Positions 1-12,000 of a DNA stretch of 64,000 bases are shown one piece after another. The stretch lies in contig CACSIO010000034.1 in NCBI GenBank assembly GCA_902705865.1, positions 74,605 to 138,604 on the forward strand, read 5' to 3'. Position 1 is the stretch's first letter, and each line of letters opens with the position of its first letter. The DNA is from BD1-7 clade bacterium. GTDB taxonomy: Bacteria > Pseudomonadota > Gammaproteobacteria > Pseudomonadales > DT-91. The notes under the pieces were generated by a model. It searched no databases. It was not told where the DNA came from and saw only the letters and a list, made by a program, of their open reading frames with translations. Both the position numbers and the translations under genes were made by a program.

Positions 1-2
1 AT

Positions 3-3000
3 TTTTATAAGGTTATTTCGAACGATGCCCAAGGCCCATTAACTGAAGAAGAGCAAACGAAGGTTGCGCAACGATTGGTGTCGGGTCTCGAGCAAATTTT
101 AACTGAGAAATTTGAGCAGGGTGGAAACATTGAGCCGATCGCCAAATCACTGGCACAATTTCTCGATAATGAGGCAACGCCGGCCCAGCGCGCTGTGTTC
201 AAACAGGCGAACGGTATTGTTGGCATTCTCGACTCTGTGGTGGACGTTGATGGGCACTCGTTGTCAATCAGTGAAGAAACGCGCACACAGCTCAGTCAGT
301 ATCTGTCGTCGGATGAAACTACGATTACACGTGTTGATTCATACGCTGATGGCAGTTTAAGACTGATCTCATCTGATAACACCAGTTTTGCCTTGCCTGA
401 AAAAATACAGGGTCATGCCTATCAATTGGAAGATGGCAGCAAGCTCTATCTCAGTGATAGCGCAGACCAACAAAATCTGCGCATCAGTGGCAAGCTTAAT
501 GAGCGTTTGAGTTGGCTTGAAAGCGATCGCTCTTCAGGCTCGGTGTTGGATGTTAGCCAGTCATTCGCATTCCACAAAGCCGTTGATACACCGGAAGACT
601 TTGCGAAACTGGTTACCGAAAAAACGGCAACCTACGATACGTTATTGGCCAACAATGAAGCCTCACCTGAAGACGCTGCAGCGTATCGGCAGTTAGTCAA
701 GCAAACGGCTGACTACGTTGGTAGTGCCTTAAAAGATTCTCCTGAAAAAGCGGCCGTTTTTTATCGAGAGCTAGATCGTGCATTTGACGCTCGACCTGAA
801 CGTTTCCTTCAAGATGTCGCAGTTTACAGCCCTGATCAAGCCACGAGAGTGGGTGAGCTGTTCCCCGACTTGTCGATTAAACTGCGTGCAAAATCGATCG
901 CGGCCAATATTGACTCTCTTCAAGCAAACCGAAATCGCATACGTGATGTGTTAGCGGGTATTGATGTGCGGTTTGCGCCGTCCGACCTATCCAATAGTGA
1001 ACTTTTACAGGCAGCTAACGATTTTGACCTAGTTGCGGCCGATCTGAAGCCTCAGCAGGATGCAGAATTTAAGAGTGCACTTAAGCTACTCAATAACAAT
1101 ATCGCTGAAACTGAACGTCAACAAAATGCACTCGGCGATCTTGCAGCAAGCGTCAGCGGTGATGATCCAGTATTGGCAAATGCTAGGTCTAATACGCAAA
1201 AACTGGCACAAATCGAAAACGGTTTACAGCAATTCAGAGAGCCGGGGAGTGCCAATGCCGACGTTGATATCGCAACGCTCAGAGAGGCCGATAGCGCTGC
1301 TGGCAAGGCGATTAGTTCGGGTCGAGAGGTACTCAGCACGTATCCTCGTTCGAAAACCTTTGATCTGTTTGATAAGTACCTCGACGATGCCTCACTGAAG
1401 TCATTCGTCGAAGAAAACGGCGGTAGCTCGCGATTCTCCATACGCGCTCAATTGCTCGATTATATCGCAACCGTGGGGCCTGAGGCAGCCGCCAAAGCAA
1501 ACCCCAGATCACTCGCTCACCTCATCGACTTATCGACGTCGAGTAGAATCTACGACGGGCAGAGCCGCGAAGCAGCCGTAGCAGCTATTGCGCCGGAGGT
1601 TGAGGCATCAGTCGTTGGTATCGATTCACTGCGCAGTGTGTTTGGTAGCCAGGCAGAATATAACGCCTTCGCCAGTCGGTGGTCGCAGGCGGTGATCGAC
1701 GCAATCCCCGCGGCGAAAACCTACGGTGCAGACTTTTCCGGCTTCCAGACGGCGACATGGGATAGGCTCAGGAACAATCTGGCAGGTGACAAATCTCTTA
1801 GCGTTGGGGAACGTTTGCAGCTTCAGCAGTTTATCGGCGATCAGACTGCACCTAGGGCATCAGCGTTGCGTCCACAGCATCCATCAGGCAGCTTTAATCC
1901 GTTTGCCGAAGATGCGTTATTACCTACCACTGAAGACAACTATGTTGTTAAACCGGAAGCACAACGCTTTAACGATTTTCATGGTCGCTATCTCAATGAA
2001 CTCTCTACAGCAGTTTCTGCGTTTCGAAATCCAGACCTGCAAACGGTCGATGCTGCCTGGCTTGATAAGGTTGCTGAGCTTGATAACATCGTTGATGGCG
2101 CTGTTCAGGGCTTTGGACAGGAATTGGCGATCGGCCGACAAACAGGGTACTACGCGAAAGACTTACCGACACGTTTGAGCCAGTTCCGCGAGGCCGTTGA
2201 AGGTATCGTCGGCCATAAAATTGATTTGCCTATCGATAGTGAATCAGCACCAAGCATTGTGCCTGGTCAGGGCGGCATTGCCGACCAATTGGCAATATCA
2301 CTTGCAGCCGCAGACGGCGTTGAGTACTGGAACTCCCTCACTGATACACAAAAAGCCCAAGCCGAAAAACAGTTTGGTATCTCCGCCGACGATATTAATG
2401 CGTTGAGAAAAACCGGTGTCGACGCGTTGAATAGCAAGGATGTGGTTGCCTCCGCTCGTGAAGCGTTTGCGCAACTTAATAAACTCGACAGCGTGGCAAT
2501 TCATCTGGATGCCACTGGAGAACGCCCGGCGAATGGCGGTGTAACGCCGTGGGCAGAGGATTTAACACCGCAGTTAGAAATACAGCGCTTGCAAAGCGAC
2601 AATTTTGCGCCTGAGTTCGTTGGTAAACCGATCCCTTATGAGCACGCAGTGTCTGAAGGTCATGCCTACGACTTCATTCGAGAGACCAATATTCCCGGTG
2701 TTTATGTTGGTTTTGATAAGCCGGCTGAAAGTGGGGCCACCACGGTTGATCTAGATGAAGGCTGGAACGGATTAAACGCAATTTATCGTGGTCTGCAAGG
2801 TTCAGAGGCAGAAAGAAGCACCTTTGCCCGGCAGTTATACACTGCCTCAGAGCTGAGTCGGCAGCATGGCAATCATTTAGCTGACGACTATGGCGCTAAC
2901 GGCGAAGGTATTGTTGTCGGCGTTACCGACGGTGAATCTGATATCACGTTGCTCGAGCATGGTGATGGCCAAAACAGTAGTCAGATACGATTGCATTCAT

Positions 3001-6000
3001 ACACTGCGGGCGATAAAACCGCACAGGTAGCCGATTTATATCGTGGTTTGTCCCATGCGATAACCGAAGCCACATTCAGCAACAATGAATCTGACCCGAC
3101 TGCCACTCATCGACTTCGCATCAGCGAAGATCAAAGCATTACCTGGGGAGACGGCGTTAGCGAACGCCAGACTCGGGGTGTGGGTGAGTTTGCTAATCGT
3201 CGCTTCAGCGGCTCAGCCGAGAACACTGCCGTTGGCTGGATTAACGAGAATACCTACCGGCAATTGCACGGCCTGAATCCGGCTATTGTGGTTGCCAACG
3301 ATGCATCACCCGATGCTCGAGGCAATAACGCGGGTAGTATTTTACGAATTTCAGAAGAAGCGATAGAAAGCCCACAAGCACAGGTGAAAATTGCTAAACG
3401 CGGTTCGTTTAAGACGCTCGCTGATGCCTATCGTTACCTGAATGAAAACCAAGAGCATTTGCAAAAGGTTCGAACCTACCAACAAGCTTTGTCAGATGAT
3501 GGCATCAGCTCGCGTTTAACGCCTGAAGGCCGACAATCGATTGTCGATGCCTTGAACAGCGAAATGGTGTCGCTGAAAGATACCGATAAAGTGGCATCGG
3601 CCATTGCGATTGCGGCTTACGGAGAAGCGACAACCTACGCTAATGGTTTAGATGCGGATGTTGCTCTCGAAGCGACACGCGATGTAACGGTTGCTGTTAT
3701 TCAAGAATACGCCGATGCCTTCCATACGACGGGCAATCAAGATCAAGTTCGCCCTATTATCAGTAAGGTACGTGACAAAGCCGGGTCTCTTTTCTCTTCG
3801 CAGCTTAAAGACAAAAAGTTTGGTGAAAAACTGAAAACCTATTTCGCCGACAACGATCCAGAAGCAGCGATCAGCTACGTTCCTCAGGATATATCCGATC
3901 TGCGTCGGCCGCAGGGCGCACTCGATGTGCCTGCTACCAAAGAGTCGGTTGATCTCTATAAAACCTTTGCCGCAGCCCTTGGCAAGGGTGATCAAGTGCT
4001 TGATACATCAGCCGGTACAAAAGGCGAATTTTTGGCGTTGATTACTGGTGCATCGGCAGAGCCTGAGAGTGTGCCCGCCGAACAGGCATTCGCCAAGCAG
4101 CTGGTGCAGGCGACGGAGCAAACGATCGAATCACTGGCAGATACCGGCGGCGATATTACGCCTTTAGTATCGGCCTTAGCCGATTATCTGGAAAATACTG
4201 CATCGCCCGTGAAGGAAAATGCAATTCGTGCGGAAGGCGGAGTCTTCAATCAACTCGATAGGTTGAGTCAGATCAATGGGCATCCGCTGGAGTTTGATAA
4301 TCGTTATGCAACTCCGCTCGCACCTATTCTTGAGCATAGCCCTGCTGTTGCTACATCTGCCATTGTCGATAAAACCGGCGCTTTGCAATTTGTTGATAAA
4401 ACCCTGTCGGGCGACGGTGTAGATCCTGTTAGTTATCCCGGTTTCAGTCATGATGAAGCGGTGACGCGATTCACCCTCGATGGTGGAAGCCAGTTGTTAG
4501 TTGGCAAAGATCAGAACGGAACAACGCGTTCGTTTCGTATTTCCAAGGAATTTCCCGAAGCGGAGAACTGGTTGACTTCCTCTGAGGCAGTGCCTTCGGA
4601 TATCGCAGTGCTCAAGGTACCCGTTGAATACTACAAGTCAATCCTACCGGCGGGCGAAGCCGACTATCTCGTTGTACGAAAGTTGCAGCAGTTTGATCAG
4701 CTGACGTCAAAACAATTGTCGAGCGATGACACTAAAGCAGCAATGGTGGGTTTTGTACGCGATATCAATCAGTACGTTAATCAAAACCCTGACAATCGAG
4801 CAAGCTTCGACGAGGCAGTTAAGGCTTCTGGCGTCGATGTTCCGGTGAAGGTGTTAGCCTCGCTTGTAAGAGAACAAAGCAGTGGTGAGCAACAACTGCT
4901 CGAATTGTTCACGCAAGACGCCTTGGCGGTCAGTAATGAAACGGTGAGAGAGCAGCTCGGCCATGTTGCCGCGCTGCGTGACAAGGCTCAGGAAGCTATT
5001 TTTTCTATTACTGGCGAAGAACTGCCAGACCGTGCTGTGGTTGATCGGGCGTATATCGATCGGGTTGTTAGCGAGATCAAGCAGGAGACACAGGGCAATC
5101 CGGACTATGACGGCACCATCATTGATGATGCCATTACGCTCTATGAAAAAACCAATGATATCTATAACGAAGAAGCCAAGACGCTGCATGATGGATTCCG
5201 CCGCCAGCAATCGATTGTTGACGATAGTGAAAATCGAGGTGCCGCAGGTAACACGTTTGTTGACGATGGTAAAAAGCTGCTGAGTGATAATCGTAAAACC
5301 ATTCAGCGCACGGGTGAAAAAATCCGAAGTTTGATTGAAGGCGATGGTGTATTTGATCTTGCAGGATTCTTTCCCGATAACGAATACGGTGGGCAAACGA
5401 CGGCAGAAGTCTTTGGCAATTTAATCAAGTCATCGGGTGGCAAACAAAACTACAGCGTTTCTGCTGAGCTAAAGCGAGCCTTTGCGAATACTAATGAGGT
5501 ACCGACGGCGGATGATATTTCTAACGTCTTTCATCTCAGCGTTAGTGCAAAAGCGGCAAGTGGTGAATCGTTGCCGGCTGCGTTACGGCATACGTTTAAC
5601 GAAGCAAAAGCACTGCTCGTGGATGACGATACATTGAGTGCCCGCTTTGCCGACAAGCCTGAAGCGCTCAAGAGCTTCCGTGCTGAATGGGCTGAGAATA
5701 CTGCCAAATTTGCTCAGTACGCAAATGCCATACTCACTGATACCTATGACGATCCGAGCGGTTTGCTGCTGAATGAAGGTGAGCTAGATATATTCAAATC
5801 AGCGCTTCAAACAGCAGCAGGTTCAAGTGAAACGGTAGACCCTGTAGTTGAAGAAGCGACATCAACGTTGGAAGGTTTGGTAAATCAAACTGAAGCGCTG
5901 ACACCTGCAACTAAGCCGGTGACGGGGCGTGATGTGTTTGTTCCAGAAGATGGTTCGTCGGTTGATCCGGTTGTATTCCGCTTGGGCGTCGCAGAGGCGG

Positions 6001-9000
6001 GCGAAGATTCGGCCGGGTTCAGAATTCGTTATAACGCTTATGGTGGAGATTCTACGATTGTTGTATCTGCCAGTGACCTAGTTAAGGCCGCTGATCCTAA
6101 AGCATTGTTAGAGAGCATTCAGCAAACCGCTCAACTCTATGACGGCAGTTCTGGGTCGTTAGATAAGCTCAATATCCAGATAAACACCTCTGATCTTCCA
6201 GCGCAATTGCAGACGGCCATCGACGAACTCAATCAGCAGGGCACGCTCAATATTACAACTGAGAAGCGGATCCTTGATGAACCTGCAAGTTCGGTTGATG
6301 CCGGAAGCTCTGTTGACGCCGGCGGCACAGACTCGATCGATGGGCCGGGTATCGGCGATGGCGGCGATGTTCCTGGCGATAACTCAGGTCGGCCACCGGC
6401 GCTTTCACGACAAATATCGCAAGAGTCGATTAGTGCGCTGCAGCATATTGAAACCAGCTACCTTTCACTAGATAACGGCACAACCTTGCTGATGCTGGAT
6501 CTCACTGGCATTGACCCGGACCAAATCACGTCAGAGCTGTTCGAAACACTGAAAACCGAAGCCGAAAACTACACCGGCCGGAGCGTGAGTAAAACGGACG
6601 TGATCATTAGCCCAACGCTGACACGTGACCAGCGAGCTGAGATTATTGAACGTACGACGTCTTATGGTGGCGAAATTGGTCATTTAGTGAGTACAGACCG
6701 TGTTACTGAAGCCTTCAACGCGATTGAAAATACAAAAATTAAAACCGCTACCCGTCAGCTGGTAACTGAAAATCGGCTGGATGTTGAAATGCGCTTAAAG
6801 CCGTACCAGGAAGTCTCTTATGTACCCGGGTCGGTGGTGGAATTGCCACCAGCGAATGGAAAACGCGGCGGTGTAACCCGATATCAGGTAACACTGCGGG
6901 GCCCAGCGAGTGACGACCGCGCCGTCGTTACAACCGATAGTACGTTTGCCGATCTTGTGTCTGAAGGTAACGGTTTGCGAACTTCACTGGGCGAACTCAC
7001 CGAAGTGAATCGTGCTTATCATCGCCCCAAATTTGACCGACAAATCTCTGAACAACAGGATTTTCGCGAGCTTGAAACCATTGGCACATCGTCGCCTGAT
7101 GATGTTTCTGCAGCTAGCCGCGTCGCCGAGTCGCCAGCGAGTGAATCCCCAGCGTCGCTGGTACCGAATGATCAGTCGTTTAAGCCTGTATCCGAGCCTG
7201 TCAAAATCGACCCGGCTAAAATTGCGCGCTTGCATGACCTAGTTGGCCAGATTGCGGGGCTTGAATCTCCCAAACATGCGGCCATTGCTGCAAAGGCAGA
7301 AGATCTTGGTAGTCGCTTGCAAGAAAGCACACTTAGGCTGCAAGAAGAAAACAATTTGCCGGACGGTTTTGTGCCAATCCCGGCGTCTATTACCCAACTG
7401 TCAAAAAATGGAGAAATTGTTGATGCCAAATCTGGGCCCATGAAATCCCTGTATGTATTGAAGGTCATCAACGAAGAAGGTGAAACTCGAACAGCTGTCA
7501 CCAATGATGACACCTTTGCGGAGGTGCGAGATTTCGTTAAAGAGAATGTTGATACCTTGGTTGATGCTTCTAAAACAGGCTCTAAAATCGGTAATACTCA
7601 GGAATCTGATCCCCTAGAAGCCGAAGGGATCAATACGCTCAACTCTGCCTTTGCGATTTTGGCGCTCAATGGGTTTCTTGAAAGCCGGGATCGTGCTGCA
7701 GCGCTGGGTGAAGGGGGCAGTTCAACGCTTTCTAAAGTCTTGATGTATCAACAGTACATCAATCTTGCGCGGGTCGGCAGCGGTTTGGCGATGGAAAGCT
7801 ATCAGGTAGTGAAACTGATTAAACAAGCTGTCCAGTCGTCTGTCGAGGTGACTGAGGCGACCGCCAAATCCTCGAGTGTTGGTTTATCAATCGCCGGTAC
7901 CGTGCTTGGTGGCGGTGTAGACTTGCTTTTGAGTTCGGCATCTGCCGGATTTGATATCTATGAACTCACCCAAGCAACCACTGACGCCGAACGCGCATCG
8001 ATCGGTACTCAGTTATTTTTCGATTCTAGTTCAGCCGTGCTTGGTGCCACGTCGATTGGTGTGGGCATTACCGGAACCATCGCTGGGGCGGTTGCATCGT
8101 CTGAAGCAGTATCAGCAGCGGCGGCAGCCACTGCCGGTTCAATTGCAGCCGGTGCAGCAGCGGTGGGCGGTATTATCGGTGGTGCCGGTGTGATATTCGC
8201 AGGCTTGGGTATCGGTATAACCGCGCTCGTTGGCACCTACTCACAGATTAATTCAGGGGCAGAAAATGTCGCCAAGATGTTTAAAGGCTTTGATGATACT
8301 TATCGAAACGGCGGTTTCACCTTCGATAAGGATAAAAACACGCTGATTACGTCGGGCAGCGGCGTTGTGCGTAAGGTCGACTTCACGACTGGCAAGGTAA
8401 CATTCGGCTCACACCGCATTTACAGTACCCGCAGAGACGGTTTGCTGCAAACCCGTGATGTTGTGTATGACGAAAGCAAAGCGATTAGTATTCGTTCAGG
8501 CATAGGCTACGGCGAAACGGCGGAGCTTGATAGTGACAAGCGCGGGGCTGATGCGGTGGTTGTGCCGATTGTTCCAGATACAACCACCATCGACTTCAGC
8601 TTTAATAACTTACCGGGTGCAACGACGAAACACTGGACAGGTGCAGATGTTGCTAGGCGTTTGAGTGGCTCGAACTTTGATTTTAGTTACTACAACGGAT
8701 TTGAGTGGGTAATCGATGATGTGAAATTCGATTACAAACGCACCGGGGTAGAAGTTGATCTTGATAAACAAAATCGCGTTGTCGCGATTCCGGATATTCC
8801 TGACGAATTTGTCGGTAAAATCTACCATAACCTCTACGGTGACGGCGGGCAGTACGTGCTATCGCTGAATGATCATGCAGAGTTGTATACCCACAATACC
8901 GCGGGTGCAGATGCTAGTACTTGGATACTCGACGCTTCGAACCTTGATTCGCAGAACCTTCATGTTGACCACAACAGCATCCACTTTGGTAGCGCAAAAG

Positions 9001-12000
9001 TGGGCGTCGGTGATCGATCACATTCAACCGTGTTGATCAATGAATCAAATGGCGATGTTTCAACGCCGGACTTTGATAAACAAAAAGCCACGCTTGTATA
9101 CATCAACGGCGAAACCGTTGACGACGATAAAGCTAACACCGGTACTGCACGTCCTGACCTGATACAGCATATACAGGCACTAAATAAAGCAGGTCGCCTC
9201 GGTGAATATACCCGTATTAGTCATTACCATGCGGCTGATGGCAAAGTGTATAACACCGTCTTCTATGAACGAGATCACGCTGAGATTCTCTATTCGAATG
9301 ACGTACCTCATGCAACCCTGCTCAATTTTGGTATTCCCGAGTCGGTTCCTAATCTGATTAGCAATGGCAACTTTGAACAAGTTAAAGATGGCAGTGCAAA
9401 AGGGTGGACGTTAGACGCTGGCGATAAATTACACGTGTTAGATCGATCTTTTGGCCCGGGTAGCGACGGCGATAACAAAATTGATACCGTGGCTGGGCAA
9501 GTCGTTTCACAGACGCTCAAAACCGATACTGGCCATCGTTATACCATTACGCTCGATCAAGCATCAATCTACGGTGCCGGTGAGTTTCAAGTGCTCTGGA
9601 ACGGCAAATCCGTTGCCGATTTTAAGATTGATGGCTCTGAGGTCGAAACCGGGCAAAACTGGCAGCAACGTAAGGTTACTGTGCTGGCGACAGGCGATAG
9701 CTCTAAGCTCAGCATTCGAGGTGTTAAGAATAGCCTGGTTGACAACGTTCAGGTGCATGAGGCCAGTGTTGGTACCTCGGTATTTTTCGATGATACAACC
9801 CAGCAATTGTTGCAGATCGACAATGCCACACATAACACGCTGCAGTCGGTATTATTGCCCGGTTTCGATGGTGATTCGTCGGTGTTGGGCGCGACCGATA
9901 AAAACGGCGTACTGCAAGTCTTCGTGAAGGCGAATGATAGTGTGGCGGAGCCCGTGACCTATGGTTTCCACTCGGTGGGTGGCCGTCTGGTGTTAGATTC
10001 AATCACTGGTGATTCTCAGCTCTACGATAAACTAAAAAATTCAGCGTCATTTAACCTGCAATCGTTAGCGGATACATTCAGTTCGCCGGTTACTGTTGCT
10101 GGGCAACTGCGCGTTACGGTAGGTAGCCAAACACCGGTTATTATTAACGGCAATACTGGCGATGTGCTGAATATCAATACCGATAACCCGACAGCAGGTG
10201 TATTGGTGCTGCAGTCGAGCCTGACCTCGGATAAAGCCGGTAAGGTGATTGCCTTGCATGACACGTCGATAACCGGGCGTGTTTACTTCGCCGATCATAC
10301 GCCAGACAACTTGGCTGATGCTGATAAGTACATTGGCGAGCATCAAAAAACAGGCACAAACTATCTTATCGACTCATTGGATTTCAGCGATTCAGGCGGC
10401 AAGAAACTGTCAGGTTTTTTCCAGCAACATGCGCATCTTGCTCAAGGCGCATCAGCCGGTGGCCATACCGATACGAATGTGATCCACCAAATTGATGGAC
10501 GGATATATCTCAGTAAAGGCGATCATACCTTTACGATTACGCATGACGATGGCTTGCGTTTGAGTGTTGCAGGGCAAACGCTGGTTGATGCCGATAAGTG
10601 GGATAGCCATAAAACCCAAAAAGTCACTTATCATGCGTCAGATGATGGGGTTGTTAGTCTGAAAGCCTTGTACTTCCAAGGAGGCGGCCCAGCAAATCTG
10701 AAAATCGATATTGATGGTAAGGTAGTATCAGCAAACAACTTTTCTGACCCTGACGTCAAATACGGTACCAACCTCATCAATCAACTCGATAACACGTCTA
10801 CAACGTTATCGACACATCATGACATCACCAATCAGATCAGTACTCAGGCTGGTAAAACGTATGTCATCCGTTTTGATCAATCGTCAGTCGGCGAATCCGG
10901 TCAGACCGAGCTTTGGTGGAATGGCAAGAAGGTTGATACCGGTTATGTGTCTTCTGGCCAGCACGGGTTGGTAAGAACCTATGCTGTCACTGCTGATGCT
11001 GCGACGACATCGCTGGTGTTAAAAGGTATAAACAGCAGTGAAATCTCAAACCTTGGCGTTTATGCCGGTAAACTCTCTGATTATCGTTCGGTCAATGGTC
11101 TGCAGGCCAATCAACAAACAGGTTTGTCTTCCGATATCGAGAATGGGCGGTCTTTCCTTGAGGGGAGTGTATTGTTCCTCGGTAATCAGGGTACAGATAA
11201 CCCTGAACAAGCTCTGCAAGCCTTAAACTCGTCGGATGCTGCGATTGATTATCGTGTCGGCCAAGTCGACTTCAGCACCAAAGGTAGCGGTAAGTTGAGT
11301 GAATTCTTCGGAGACAATGCGAGTGCTTCGGATCAGGGCGGTCATGATCATGAGCACGCTGTACATCGAATTCATGGTCAGATTTATTTAGCCAAAGGCG
11401 ACCACAAAGTGTCATTTGAGCACAGTGGGGCGTTGCAATTAGACATTGGGCAGCAGCGCGTCTCGGGTATCGATGCGAGTGCTACGGCTGAACCGCAGCT
11501 CGCACGCTTTCATGCGGGCAAAGACGGATTTTACGCTGTTGATGCGGTGTTTGTGGATACCAAGGGTAACGCAAACCTGAAGATCAATGTGGATGATAAG
11601 GCACTGAGTGCAGATGCCTTTAACCCGTCAGATGACGCCGAACTTGCGGATAGCGGACTGGCCGGTTTGCTCGGTATCTCGGCAAATATCTTCTTTGATA
11701 GCGCCAATAAGATTCTGTATCGACAACTTGGAGACGGCAAAGCAGAGCGCGTGAAGTTTTCGTTTGGCAATGAAGATGCATCGCTACCTGCTGGCATCCC
11801 TGCGCAATCTGGCGGCGTTATCGATTTTGAGCGAAACCTGATCACCAACGGTGATTTTGAAGCCTTCAAAAAAACCTCAGGAACTACCGGCACGCTTGAT
11901 GGGTGGCATGCAAACAGTACGCTCTTTGGTAATCAGAGTTATGTCTTTGATGATCCATCTAGCTATGGCCATGGTACTGCCGGTGACAACAAGTTAGATC

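Noticed and set aside
4854..5396. Minus-strand open frame of 180 codons inside the first giant gene
   Set aside because: Lies wholly antisense to a long coding frame, has no ribosome site or recognisable family, and is of the length expected by chance in a 14-kb gene.
9451..9927. Plus-strand 158-codon frame inside the first giant gene
   Set aside because: Overlaps the galactose-binding-like module in another frame; the translation is rich in Arg and Cys and resembles nothing known.
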